Shown one piece after another: positions 26,530-38,340 of a DNA stretch of 64,000 nucleotides. The position numbers and the translations under genes were made by a program. The DNA is from Isoperla grammatica (lineage: Eukaryota > Arthropoda > Insecta > Plecoptera > Perlodidae). Under the pieces are notes generated by a model. The model made no database searches and was not told the origin of the DNA. It saw nothing but the letters and a program-made list of their open reading frames with translations. The stretch covers positions 6,709,227 to 6,773,226 of the forward strand of contig OX246745.1 of NCBI GenBank assembly GCA_945910005.1, written 5' to 3'. How positions within the stretch are numbered: position 1 is the first letter of the stretch; every line of letters begins with the position of its first letter.

Positions 26530-26775
26530 GTACACGGAGTTACCCCCACACGGAATAACTTCCACATGGAATAACCCCCACACGGAACAACTGACACATG
26601 GATAACCCCCACACGGAATAACTTCCACATGGAACAACCCCCACACGGAACAACTGCCACATGGAATAACCCCCACACGGGACAACTGCCACATGGAATA
26701 ACTCCCACACGGTACAACTGCCACATGGAATAACTCCCACACGGAATAACTCCCACACGGAACAACCCATACATG
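26530..26775. repeat. 18-bp minisatellite, about 13 units
   Basis: CACACGGAATAACTCCCA alternates with CACATGGAATAACCCCCA and CACACGGAACAACTGCCA type units, often as 36-bp pairs. The 18-bp period keeps several minus-strand frames open, which is incidental. Confidence 0.93.
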
Positions 26776-26780
26776 CTATA

Positions 26781-27964
26781 CTCTGGTATAAAATACCAGT
26801 AATCTAGCACAAGATGTCAATCATCGATTTGAATCTGCGTTTTGCTAAATGTATTGACAATAAATAGTTCGGTAAGCACCCATAATACGGTGCAAGTGCA
26901 ACGTAGGGTTAGTTTGGGCTGCAAGTTGTAAAGTTGCTCCAACGCAACGAGTCTCATGGTTACAACGTAGCTGAGTCCAATAGTGCCAACTTAATTTTCT
27001 ACTTCTCTAGTTCCTACCGTTTACCTGAAACAGGCCTATTAGGGATAATTTACGCCCTTGGGTTGGATACTTGCCACTTCCTTATACTCTATCCAAGCTA
27101 CACGTAAAAACTGCATTTTACTACCGGTAAAAGTCTGGTGAAATGTTCTTTCTCTAGCCGAAGCATCTTAGCTGGTAAAATTTTGTATTGAGTGGTACTG
27201 GTATGCCCCAGCCCCAGGGCTTTTTACGGTACTCAATGGTAACGCCATTTTTTACTTCGGGACTGAGTTGTGCGCCATGATAGAAGGAGCCTCAGTCCAT
27301 GTTCATGAGAAGTTGCTGTAAATTAGGCATGAGTGTATTTTGACAATCTGAATATTTAATATTTTTTAAACTAAAGAATTATTTTCTCATATTGACTTGA
27401 TTTACGGTGATATTTGCATAAGCGCATAAGTGCATAAGCTCATATTGTACGTCTGGGTGTCTCACTTCACTTGTACCTTCAAGTGTGGGTGTCCCACCCT
27501 GCTTGTATGTTCAAGTGTGGTTTCCCACTTAACATCTACATTCAAGTGTGGGTGTCCCACCTCTCAAGTGCGGGTGTTCCTTGTCCCCGGAATATCTCAC
27601 GCAAATGACACCCTAACCTATAGCAAGTAGACTACGCCATGAACCAGTAATAACATTATTGACAGTTATTATGATTGCGTGTGATTGAACATATGTTCAG
27701 GTTTTAGTCGCGCTACCAGCGGCTATTATCTCGTAAACTTTCCGCGCCTACAAAACTCTTATTAGAAGGACTTTAAACAATGGAAATGGAAACAACTCCT
27801 CAACATTATTCACATACATTATTTGCGTGATCTTCGTTATGAGTTTAGTAAGAATTGTTTTATAACTTGCTCCGTGGTTTCAGATTTTAAATTCTCCCGG
27901 TCATTAAAATAATATGAGTAACAATATTATGTTAATAATTCCATCTGTAATTCTGCTGGCTGTG
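26781..27964. other. spacer with a short degenerate repeat
   Basis: At about 27450-27580 the words TTCAAGTGTGGGTGTCCCAC and variants recur four times at roughly 30-50 bp spacing. Otherwise I see nothing I can name. Confidence 0.6.
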
Positions 27965-28001
27965 GTAACAGCACACGTAACATAACCACGTGTGCTGTTA
28001 C
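27965..28001. other. perfect 13-bp hairpin
   Basis: GTAACAGCACACG (27965-27977) and CGTGTGCTGTTAC (27989-28001) are exact reverse complements around an 11-base loop. There is no T run after the stem and no adjoining gene, so the role is unknown. Confidence 0.8.
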
Positions 28002-28101
28002 GTCATCGGCGGAATGCGAGCTACACCCAAAAGTAGGGGCTTCAATTTGTTTTGCTGCGTCCGCGCCCACTCCTATCTTTCAACCTTCCATACATACATT
28101 A

Positions 28102-28455
28102 TACCTCTACGTCAAAAACCGTACACAATTTTCATTTCTAAATTATATCTCAAGAATTGGCTTCGAAATTGAAAATATGAATCAACAGCGGACTGTGGTT
28201 TAGTAAGCCCTACAGACTGAATGCTCTAAATTGTGTCTTACATTATAATTAGTATAGTTTTTATTTCTAATTAATTTTATTTCTAATTATCGATTTAATA
28301 ATCAAAATAACTACGGTAATGGTTATAATATTTCATTCCGTCTGTAGGGCTTACCATAACACAGTGCGCTGTTGACTCAGATTTTCGATTTTATGTTGCA
28401 ATCTTGAGATATAATTAAAAAATGAAAATGTTCTGCGGTTGTGGACGTAGAGGTA
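28102..28455. mobile_element. long fold-back element with about 145-bp arms
   Basis: TACCTCTACGTC (28102-28113) matches the reverse complement of 28444-28455. The homology continues inward through AATTTTCATTTCTAAATTATATCTCAAGA-like sequence, TCAACAGCGSACTGTGGTTT and TAAGCCCTACAGAC (about 28230) with its partner GTCTGTAGGGCTTA (about 28341). The AT-rich centre is short and there is no coding frame. This is a miniature inverted-repeat element. Its target duplication could not be read. Confidence 0.82.
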
Positions 28456-28459
28456 CCCT

Positions 28460-30228
28460 TCGCTCCTAACTCGTTCTTAGTAGTATATTTTTATTGAAAT
28501 TATTACTATTTATCATTCTTGTTTCAGTTATTGTAGAATATAATATGTGGTTCATTTAGGTATTGTGGCGTACTCATCTCTTTCAGATATGTCTATGCAG
28601 ACAGGCACTTCTCGCTTTCTGTACACTCATACATTATCAACTTTCTTTCGTGTTTTGTTACATATTTCTTATTTTACTATCACTATCATTACTATCAAGG
28701 CTATTACAACATAATCAAGTAATAATAAATACAAGACAATACAACCACGAGTTTGTACCGACGGATGAAACCATTCGTGCACACAAATTTACCCCACAGA
28801 TATCAATTGTTCACTCGACATCACACATTTGTAACTAAAAAAAAAAAAAAATGGTGTCTTCTTTAAGTACCCCAAAAGAATAGAGAATTATTGATATTGG
28901 TAATGTTGAGGGAATTAGACGACAGATACAAAATTCTTATTCAAAAGTATTTTCATTCGGTCAACTTCCATTGATAGGCCTATTGGAGTGTTTATATATC
29001 GTAGTTTTATAGATAGGTTGACCTAATATAATTAATGGTGGTAAGACACAATGTGCATGGATCTCATCCGCTTCTTACATCCAATTTATAACTAGACTGC
29101 TGCACACATAAAATGTAACTGTTTATGTTATGAATAAATAAATAAATAATAATAATAATAATAACTTACTTTGTACTTAGTACTTTCAACTTTTTTCCGA
29201 ACGGAGTACTTATTTATTCGAGGTGACTATACTGTCCTCCTTGTTTATCATAATATCGAGCAATTAGCTGCAGCTACTTACCTCTACTTATTCTCGTCTC
29301 GCCGAGTCCATTTCTCGGTAATAATGCAATTCTAGGCGTAAATAATTGATAACTTAAAGTATTTTTCTTTCGGTAAACCATTGTTGGCAACACGTAGGCT
29401 TACACACCTGTGTGACATTGACACAATGGCCATTAGAAACATTACTATCTAAATACCGCGCAACGCAAATTGGAGTGCATACTTCTGATTAAACAATTGC
29501 TGCAGTAATTACATTACTACATTACACACAGTAATTAGAGGTCAATTATTCAAATGCGGTGCACATGTTTCGGATTATCAGTAAACCGTAATGAATTGTT
29601 TTACAACCACAGGAACAAATTAAAGAGGAAACTTGATGTAGTTTTGTTTGTATTCTTTCTATGCAGTAATTAAATGATTCTATTCATACTAGGGGTTATT
29701 CGGTCACGTTGTTCCATAGATTGTCTGACCACTGTCTAGTCATCTTGCAGACGCGGCCAAGAGAGGCTCAGAAACAATGACATCTCAACGCGGCCAAATG
29801 AAACACGTGTGTTTTATTCTAATAGCTTGGGCCGCGAAAGCTTATTTATCTCTAATTTATTTATTAATTTTCATTTTCAAAACTTGACAAGACGTGTAAA
29901 ATTAAATTATTATTCTGATTCGCAACATTAGTCTACAGAGAATCTCTATGTGGCTATAGATAACATGGATTTGTATGTATTGTGATCTGAAGAATAATCA
30001 AGGGAAGCAAACTATGCGACCCATGAGTAGATTGATATTTATTAAATTGTATCCAACATGTGAAGTGTAATGTGTCATACATGATACTTATTACTATTTA
30101 GCTCCATACCCCTCGATATCTTCATCACTCACATGTATTCTTAGGCGGTGGAGATTCTAGTAATATGTCCGTTTGTAAGGACTGATAATGTATTATCTTG
30201 TATTGCATTTATATGGAATATAAAAAAA
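28460..30228. other. AT-rich spacer
   Basis: No supportable gene or element. Short frames lack recognisable domains. A 14-A run lies near 28837 and a short AAATAAATAAAT/AAT patch near 29132-29163. Confidence 0.55.
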
Positions 30229-30231
30229 AAA

Positions 30232-30262
<31 letters not shown>

Positions 30263-30366
30263 AAGAAGAAGAAGAAGAAGAAGAAGAAGAAGAAGAAGAA
30301 GAAGAAGAAGAAGAAGAAGAAGAAGAAGAAGAAGAAGAAGAAGAAGAAGAAGAAGAAGAAGAAGAA
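30232..30366. repeat. (GAA)n microsatellite
   Basis: About 135 bp of pure GAA/AAG. It directly abuts an (AAT)n tract. Poly-Arg and poly-Ser frames are artefacts. Confidence 0.98.
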
Positions 30367-30369
30367 AAA

Positions 30370-30498
<129 letters not shown>

Positions 30499-30929
30499 GT
30501 AATATATAACAACTATATTTTATGCAATGAAGAACAAAACGATGTTGTTGGATGAAATCTATCTATTGAAAAAATGCAGATAACAAGAAATACATCTAAA
30601 ACGCATGACGTAGCATATGCGCTTTGCTCATTGGCAGCTCGCTCCCTGCACAAACCTGAAACCATCAACCGGCGGGCGGGAGGACCCGAGTGCAATTACT
30701 GTTGAAGGCAGCAGTCGATACTCTATACTCTATAGGCTATAATAATAAGTTAGTTGACAGTTGAAGATCAACCTAGGAAGTAAAAAATGGTCAGGTCTGT
30801 GCAAGTTGGCCTGGGGCGTCGCGAGGTTGGTACGAGTACCAGTGCGTGCAGGACTCAGGTTAACAGCTATTGGCGCCCGAAATAACGTAACTCTTCCGCT
30901 CTGGCATCACTGGCCATCAATTGGCCATT

Positions 30930-31015
30930 CAGGCTTACAAATGACAGGTTGATGTGAACAATGATTAATAATACTAGTTAACATTTAACAATGAATGATG
31001 ATATTAATTTTGTTT
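30930..31015. repeat. degenerate units related to the 51-bp array, left outlier
   Basis: GGCTTACAAATGACAGGTTG and AACAATGATTAATAATACTAG resemble decayed versions of the units at 32041 onward (GGTTTACAATGACGGGCGAT, AATGATTGGTAACTGG). This suggests the tandem domain once extended this far left. Confidence 0.5.
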
Positions 31016-31298
31016 TTATTATTATTATTTAAATATCCAACATACAATAACAAATAGCATACATATGCCCCACTAAGTGTGTCTATATTATAACAAAAAG
31101 TAAGTAAATAAAGTAAATAATAAAAATAATAATAATAATATTAATAATAATGATGATAGTAATTATGTAAATAATAATAATAACAATTATAATATTATAT
31201 AATACTTATTTCATTATTACTTTATAATTAACTTTATTATTATTATTAGTAGTAGTATTATTATTATAATTATAATTATAATAATAATAATAATAATA

Positions 31299-31349
<51 letters not shown>

Positions 31350-31404
31350 TATTATTATAATTATAATTATTGTTATTATTAATATTATTATTATAATTAT
31401 TTTA
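31016..31404. repeat. impure (TTA)n/(AAT)n region before a SINE tail
   Basis: Stretches of ATT, AAT and TAATTATAATTA-type sequence on both strand senses, with TTATTATT purest at 31304-31350, lead into the minus-strand SINE copy at 31405. Confidence 0.8.
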
Positions 31405-31672
31405 TTATTATTAGTTTTACTTTGTGTGGGATCCTACCCACGGACAATCCATGCCCCCTCTTCAGTTGACTCTACTAGTAACTAGGTATTGCGGTATTGG
31501 AATAAGTTCGGAAGGATTGTCCGAGGGCTGTTAGTATGTCTCAATGCCAGCATTCGCTTTCTGACTGAAGAAAACCTCGGGAAAACTTCAGTCAGGACTG
31601 CCGGTGGCCGGTATGGAACCTGCGACCTCCCGAATCTGTCTCGCGTCTTACCGCTGAGCCACCTCTATCGGT
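31405..31672 (-). mobile_element. tRNA-derived SINE (family 1), minus strand, diverged
   Basis: On the minus strand it begins ACCGATAGAGGTGGCTCAGC, keeps the A box TGGCTCAGCGG and has a changed B box (GGTTCCATACC). It keeps the GACTGAAG body. The 3' stem-loop is lost: only GAAGAGGGGGCATGG survives before a different terminal sequence. Confidence 0.82.
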
Positions 31673-31779
31673 ACGCATGAATGGGTGATGATATTAACAA
31701 TGATTTACCACATAGTTTTACTATTATTGATAACGCTATCAATGTTAGGCCATACCATGGCTTATAATTTTGAATAATA

Positions 31780-32033
31780 TTAAAAATTGGGCATTCAGAC
31801 TTCCAATTACGGATAATATCAACCGATAGCCATATTACAGGTTTACAACGACGGGTAATGTTAACAGATTTGCTGTACAGGTTTTCAAGGAATGATAATG
31901 TAGCAATAATTATTAAAAGTGCTTAATATTTAACAATGAAAGATAATATTAGCAATTATTGGTTATACATTATATTTCTACAGTATTAGATAAAATTAAT
32001 ACTAGCAATGATTGATCGTCCAAGTGTACAATG
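31780..32033. repeat. degenerate left flank of the 51-bp array
   Basis: Decayed units such as GGTTTACAACGACGGGTAAT (about 31840) and GTTTTCAAGGAATGATAATG precede the regular array, giving a gradient from unrelated to highly regular sequence. Confidence 0.6.
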
Positions 32034-32812
32034 CCAGGCAATGATTGGTAACTGGTTTATGGTTTACAATGACGGGCGATGTTACCAGGTAATGATTGGT
32101 AACTGGTTTATGGTTTACAATGACGGGCAATGTTACCAGGCAATGATTAGTAACTGGTTTATGGTTTACAATGACGGGCGATGTTACCAGGCAATGATTA
32201 GTAACAGGTTTATGGTTTACAATGACGGGCGATGTTACCAGGCAATGATTGGTAACTGGTTTATGGTTTACAATGACGGGCGATGTTACCAGGCAATGAT
32301 TAGTAACTGGTTTATGGTTTACAATGACGGGCGATGTTACCAGGCAATGATTGGTAACTGGTTTATGGTTTACAATGACGGGCGATGTTACCAGGCAATG
32401 ATTGGTAACTGGTTTATGGTTTACAATGACGGGCGATGTTACCAGGCAATGATTAGTAACTGGTTTATGGTTTACAATGACGGGCGATGTTACCAGGCAA
32501 TGATTGGTAACTGGTTTATGGTTTACAATGACGGGCGATGTTACCAGGCAATGATTGGTAACTGGTTTATGGTTTACAATGACGGGCGATGTTACCAGGC
32601 AATGATTAGTAACAGGTTTATGGTTTACAATGACGGGCGATGTTACCAGGCAATGATTGGTAACTGGTTTATGGTTTACAATGACGGGCGATGTTACCAG
32701 GCAATGATTGGTAACTGGTTTATGGTTTACAATGACGGGCAATGTTACCAGCCAATGATTGATCGTACAAGTGTACAATGCCAGGCAATGATTGGTAACT
32801 GGTTTAAAATGG
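32034..32812. repeat. 51-bp minisatellite array, about 14 regular units
   Basis: ATGATTGGTAACTGGTTTAT then GGTTTACAATGACGGGCGAT and GTTACCAGGCA recurs every 51 bp. Variants are GATTAGTAAC and AACAGG in place of AACTGG. The array is bounded on both sides by GATCGTMCAAGTGTACAATG followed by CCAGGCAATGATTGG (32011 and 32761). Because 51 is a multiple of three, both strands are open over the array (258 and 293 codons). I read this as a by-product and not a gene. Confidence 0.96.
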
Positions 32813-32889
32813 CAAGTGATGTTCGGGCCCAGGACAGCTTTAGTTATGGCCGCACATCCCGTGCCTCGTCAAGCCTAAATCCAGCCTAA

Positions 32890-33719
32890 TAAAAACCAAG
32901 ATCGTAAATACTAGAGTTAATGTTAGTTCTTTAATATTTTTAATGAGACAGGATAACCGTTTTTCCGTTCGACTGATCGGAGACTCGGCGGTTCTCATTT
33001 CGCGCCCAATTCTGCGAAAAGTGTTTGGTTTAATAACACACTCTTAAAAAACTCTGTTCATGGGTGTAATCGGTTCTAGAGTTGTACAACTTGACAACAA
33101 CAACAATAACGCACTGCTCGCTTCCTTAGCACTAGTATCTCTTATTTTTGTTTTTTAGTTTACATGTAGTTTATTACATCAAATATACAATTTAAGATAC
33201 ATTATTAACAAATTTACATCCAAATTACTTTGAAAGAAGCCCACGTAGAGGCTTTTATTATGATATTATATTTTATTATATATATATATATATATTTTGT
33301 TTTATTATATTTTCGGGATAATTTAAATCATTTGCAAGTTAGTATGATAGCAGGCAATGATATGAGAGATGTGTTAATAAAAACCACTGGCGCGCTCCGG
33401 CTTACTTTCAATACTGATTCACGATACGTGTTCGAGCCGTGGACGTACCCAGACGTACCAGATACGCTAGATCAAGACGTGCAATAAGACGTTGCCCAGT
33501 CTAGTCGGTATATTTTATTCAGCCGGTTTTCTTTATCCATGGACTATGGAGTCAAGAATGCATTTAACCATATACTATTGCATTGAAATTAAATCAAAAT
33601 TGACATTTATTTTGTAGCAGAGAGCTACTTAATTACCATCAGGATACGTGGAATATTTAGCTTTAGTGCACAGCTGCACTTTAAGGTGCCACCTCACCGA
33701 AATTCGATTCAGGAGGTCG
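32890..33719. other. AT-rich spacer
   Basis: No supportable gene. A short (TA)n run lies at about 33279-33296. Confidence 0.5.
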
Positions 33720-34269
33720 CCATGGGCGCAAGGGGGGTACTTGGACTTGCCCCCCCCCTGGATTTCCGGAATTGTTTAAAATTTGTCAGGCAGTTTGATG
33801 ATATATACGATAACGTACGCCTATAATTATCATTACTATTTATTAAGTTTTTTTTTCAATTTATATAACAATTATAACTGGCATTTTATATTTGTAACTA
33901 GTCAATCATGGTCAGTTACCATTTGCATCTCTCAAGATATTGGTCCTAAGTTTTGATGCTTTCTACATTATATACTGTTGTTTTATTTCATGTTTACGAG
34001 CATGTTTTATGTCTGAATGGTTTAATTCCTTTCATTCAGAATCTAATCCCAAAATCGGTTAAAAAGTGTTCAAAATAAAAAAGGGGCTTGCGGGGCAAAC
34101 TGGGGGCTGCCCCCCCCCCCCCCTCTTTCATCTAGATTTATTATATCTGTAATTAAGTTTATTTTAAATTAAATTTATTGTGTTTATTTTACTTTGTGAT
34201 TGCTTGTAGAAAGTGTTATTTCGCTTTGCCCCCCGCCCCCCTTGAAAAATATTCTGCCGGCGCCCATGG
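33720..34269. mobile_element. probable non-autonomous DNA element with CCATGGGCGC ends
   Basis: CCATGGGCGC (33720-33729) is exactly repeated as its reverse complement at 34260-34269. The interior has no transposase but has C-rich runs near both ends and a 14-C run at 34110-34123. The block CCCAAAATCGGTTAAAAAGT and the right end CTTGAAAAATATTCTG recur, diverged, at 40622-40826, supporting a dispersed family. No clear target duplication is visible. Confidence 0.6.
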
Positions 34270-34704
34270 AGGCGGCGCGGGTATGATTTACCACCGGTAT
34301 TCGCGACTGAAGGTTTTCTCAAGGGTTCCTTCAACCATACGCGTTACAAAGAAGTGTAGCCTATTCCTTCTCAACCGACCCGCACCGTAGAAGAGGTTAG
34401 TTATATCAGCCTTACAGTGGCCTCCTCTGTAGCTATGGTTTATAAAAAACGAAACTGTTTTAATTGTAACATGGCTGAAAGAACCATTCATAACATTACC
34501 AACGTTCGCCGCATGCGTCCTCTCACCCTCAACGACATTCAAATAAAATATTGAACTTAATTTTTTATTAAGTACATTCTAGAAAATTGTTTGCGAACAA
34601 GGCCAGTGATCGAATTGGGGGGGATGCGGGGGGATGCCATCCCCTGAAAAGAAATTCATTCATTTAACATCCCCCTATAAAGAAATAAGATTGTGACCAT
34701 CCCT

Positions 34705-34725
34705 CCCCCCCCCCCCCCCCCCCCC
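34705..34725. repeat. poly-C tract (21 C)
   Basis: An uninterrupted run of 21 C. Upstream at 34600-34670 are two G runs and a CCATCCCC segment of the kind seen near transposon ends elsewhere in the window. Confidence 0.95.
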
Positions 34726-34870
34726 TCGTAGAGGAAAACTGCCTTCACCATTCCATTACTCACAATTAACCACTTGTCACAAAACGTCAAAGTAGGTAGC
34801 CTATGCATATGTACAAATTTAAAAAAGCACATTGGGGAATAAGCCCATATCAAAACGCTCGAGCTGTTTT

Positions 34871-35085
34871 CATATATTGATAATGTTATCATTGTGACAT
34901 ATGACAGTTGGGGTCTAGTTTTGCTGGAAGAGTAGTATAGGTGGGGATACCTTGTTTATCTCAGTGGTCAGTGAATTTGGGCTCGAATCCAGGCTACATT
35001 GTTTCCATATTTTGATACTGTTATCATTGTGACATATGACAGTTGGGGTCTAGTTTTTCTGGACGAGTAGTATAGGTGGGATAGT
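34871..35085 (+). repeat. direct repeat of about 135 bp enclosing a tRNA-like segment
   Basis: CATATATTGATAATGTTATC...GACAGTTGGGGTCTAGTTTT...GTAGTATAGGTGGG at 34871 recurs 135 bp later at 35006 with few changes. Between the copies lies TTTATCTCAGTGGTCAGTG (A-box-like) and GGGCTCGAATCCAGG (B-box-like). It is a partial two-unit tandem, possibly from a tRNA-derived retroposon. Confidence 0.7.
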
Positions 35086-35414
35086 TAAGTCTGGTCGAAC
35101 GCTATCTCTCTTCGACGATGCTGGTTTATCCTCAAGGCCGTGGGCAGCTGTCCGGCAACTGGCGGAAACTGGCGAGCAGAGCCGATGAAACACGAATACA
35201 CAACCAGTTCCACGAGACAACTACGGCTATTCACGTAAGAAAAGAAATGGACCGAAAGGGTTATTAGTTTATAAGAATAGGGTAATGCCGTAATGCGTGT
35301 CTGCTTTGTGTTTCGAAATGAAAGTACTCTGTGAGTTTCAAAATGGTGGAATGGCCAGGTTTTGCGCTCGGTTTGCTGTAGTGGTTGTTCGACGTGGTAT
35401 TGGAAATTATTTAC

Positions 35415-35437
35415 GGGGGGTGGGGGGGGGGGGGGGG
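35415..35437. repeat. poly-G tract
   Basis: Six G, one T, then 16 G (35422-35437). Confidence 0.95.
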
Positions 35438-35538
35438 TCTTAATCTTACCGTTGAATTGTTAGTCTTGGGTTCTCGTATCAATAACTGTGCTGTCAATCA
35501 GCGAACCACGATATTGAGTGCAAATTATGTTTTACGTT

Positions 35539-35590
35539 TAATCAATCAATCAATCAATCAATCAATCACATCAATCACATCAATCAATCA
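35539..35590. repeat. (AATC)n microsatellite
   Basis: About seven ATCA units followed by ATCACATCAATCACATCAATCAATCAAA-type imperfect copies. Confidence 0.9.
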
Positions 35591-35614
35591 AATCCATTGC
35601 CAGAATGAAGACAA

Positions 35615-35728
35615 TACAGTAAAAGTTGCAGATTATGTAAATGTATTTGTGTGTACAATGTATTTGTGTTATGTTTATTGTTTTTGTAGACGAGCACGAG
35701 ATAAGAATAAAATGGTTTAAAATAAATA
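35615..35728 (+). mobile_element. copy of the putative LINE 3' terminus seen at 1480-1560
   Basis: ACAATGTATTTGTGTTATGT and GATAAGAATAAAATGGTTTA match the end of the element at 953-1560. It begins just after the (AATC)n tract and has no coding frame of its own. Confidence 0.55.
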
Positions 35729-35810
35729 ATGTGTGTTTGGTTTTCCTGGGAAACTTGCCCATGTGCACCTATTGCCTCTGCAAGTGATAATTTAGTGGGA
35801 CGGTGTAAGG

Positions 35811-35965
35811 GTTGAGTACAGTGGGGAGGAATTGTCCAATGCTGTTTCATATAATGATTCAATCCCACCATTCGCTTGATGATTAAAGAAAACCTTCATT
35901 CATGTTTGCTGGTGGGTCGAACCGGCGCACTACCGAATGAGCGAGTGTCTTCCGTCTAACTAGAC
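35811..35965 (-). mobile_element. diverged SINE (family 1) fragment, minus strand
   Basis: GGGGAGGAATTGTCC, GATTCAATCCCACCATTCGC and a B-box complement (GGTCGAACCGGCG) appear in the order seen in intact copies. The 3' stem-loop and the A box are not recognisable. Confidence 0.6.
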
Positions 35966-36880
35966 TCGGGACCAAAGAAAGTAAGATATACCCAGTCGGG
36001 TGGTCGGGGCTTCAGATTTGCCTCTACTCAAGAAAATGTTGGCTATTTCCAAATTTGACTATAATTTAAGGTAAAAACAACTAACAACATTAATTTGTAT
36101 TTATCGCTACCCAATCAGCTACAAGAACTGATTTTCAGTGGGGGGTGCATTATTTAATTTACATTGTGCGTATCGCATTGCTATGTCGGCTCTAATATCA
36201 CCGTTTACATGTACAGTTCACCAGTACAATACAAACAGATTCAAGACAATTGATACAGTTAAAATGTCCTGCCTGAACCGGGAATCAAACCCTGGACCAT
36301 TGGAAGATTGGAAGATTGGAAGAATAAACCCACCAGCTAAGCATTGATCCAGTAACTGATTGAGCCACTCAACCTACAAGATGTAGACATGACTCATGAG
36401 CGTTACAGCGTGCGCGCTCAATGGTTGCACTAAGAACTTTGGTTTGACTCCCGCTGCCGCTAATCCAGACCAAGCATCTCATAGTCGTGAAAAAAATGCT
36501 GGTATTGACTGAACTTGTGTGGGAGCTACCTTCAACAACCTGGACCTAGACCCAAAACTTTTAGTAAACCTAAACCAGGAAATGTTATGTTTGTTCATCT
36601 ATCTGATACAAGCTAATCATTTAGAGTTTAAGTCATTACACACAGTAGCGGATACAGAGGGTGGGGGCGATAGGGCGATCACCCCCCCCCCCCCATGATT
36701 GTCCCAACGAAAGTTTGTACTTTTTGTTTGTACGCTTTAGATGACGGCTACTGTAGATATTTTCATCTTGTTGCTGGTAGTCAACTTGAGCTGGGACTAT
36801 GACCCAAACCGTATGGAACTTCGGTTTACGCGATCGAATTTCGATAATGTCTGGATTCCTGGAATCGTCCTTCGTGTACT
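35966..36880. other. spacer with tRNA-like scraps and one transposon-end-like motif
   Basis: GGGAATCAAACCC at 36280 is a B-box complement and GGTTTGACTCCC at 36440 is B-box-like. At 36648 CAGTAGCGGATACAGAGGGT, followed by G and C runs (13 C at 36682), looks like a DNA-transposon terminus, but I cannot find its partner. Confidence 0.4.
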
Positions 36881-38340
36881 TTCATCCAGTGTTTGTGTTG
36901 CGAATGCATCCCAAAACTGATTAATTATTCTTCACCCATAAATCTTTGCATACGCGCTTTCCTAGCATTTGTCCAGTTTACACCCTGCAGTGCAGATTCG
37001 TTTCAATCTGGTCAATCCACTCTCCTTTCTGCTTGCAATCTTTTTGTCGCGTCTTGTGCAGACCTTCTTCGTATAACAACCACTCTACCCCCCTCTCACA
37101 TGATCGCATTGTGTTGTTCCACATATGCACAATATGCTCCATTCATTGGTCTGAGCACTTCTATCTCGCAATCTGCCTCACCTGTTGGAGCAGTTCACTT
37201 CTCATTGATAACCTCACCTCCCCTTTGCGTCATCATGGCCCATTCATGCACTACCCTCCTCATATTGTTTATTCGCCAATATCCTAACATGTTGTCTATG
37301 GACATCATGGAGAGAGTAACAGAAAGAGACATGGGTGCCTATTAGAGTGGGGGGACGGGACAAGAGGGGTCACTTGCACCCTTCCCTTCTTGGATTTCAT
37401 TAATTAACACACTCTGAAATCGCACCCGTGGTAAAACCCCGTGTTTTGTTTCTGAAAAGCTGTTCTTCATCAGTCAGAAATTAATTTCCGAATAGGGATT
37501 GAAAGGAGAAAATCTGACGAAGCATTCTACTAACTCCAAATTATTTTGGTTTTAAAACATTTGGGCAATGCTTTGAACTGTTTTATTGGGTGTTAAGCCT
37601 TCAGCTATGGACCAGTGATATTTTATTTTTACTTATTCGCCTTGGCAGTTGCCACAGTTCCTGGCACTGGCAGTACCCCATGGAAAACGAATCTGTCCAA
37701 CAGTACACAGTGTAGTATGATTGCCTTAATTCTAACATAGCATGGCATGCTACTGGAGGGAATGAAAACAAACACCCTCATGCTGGCAACTCAGAAGCCA
37801 ATTCATGGCTCATGATCTGCCTCTTCACACCAGCAACGTTCTCTTGTGGACATGTCCAAAGCTTTCATTTGCACACATATGTATCCCTACCATTTGACTC
37901 AAGGAAACCACCACATCACATCCACTCAACCGTAAATAAGTCCACATCTACTCAGTTTCCCCGTTTGCACATTATCAACCCAAATATCATCATATCCTTT
38001 CCAGCACCACCCATAGACAGTTTACTTTGTAACTTCTGCATTACATGATGGAACACAGTCGAAGCAATTTCGTGAACGACACCAATTTGACAGGAATCCA
38101 GAACCTTCTTCCACAATACTAGAGTATTTAGTTTAGTCACTTCCTCTCTACGTTTGTCCACCATCATCATCCTTCTCATCTATTATTACATTCAAAACAC
38201 TGCTTCCATCTCTACCCCTTCTCGTTCTTCTTGAAACTTTGCACTCCCTTACCCTTCCAACCCATTTTACAATCTCTCATGATTTTCATCTTCCCTCATC
38301 TGTTATATTTGTCGATCTTGCGCCCTGCAATTGCCTAATT
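36881..38340 (-). pseudogene. possible decayed coding region of a mobile element, minus strand
   Basis: This stretch is less AT-rich and less repetitive than its surroundings. The minus strand has purine-rich, codon-like composition and several short basic or charged frames, for example 37952-38179 (75 residues, with RRMMMVDKRREEV at its start). On the plus strand a 150-residue frame lies at 36893-37345. I recognise no domain and no frame is long enough to call. It may be a mutated retroelement or simply unique sequence. Confidence 0.22.

Noticed and set aside
32002..32889. Open frames of 258 and 293 codons on opposite strands
   Set aside because: Both strands stay open across the same 51-bp minisatellite, which is expected from the period and argues against a real protein on either.
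36893..37345. 150-codon plus-strand frame, Cys/Ser/Leu-rich
   Set aside because: No recognisable domain. Composition fits the complement of a purine-rich minus strand, so it is more likely a shadow frame.
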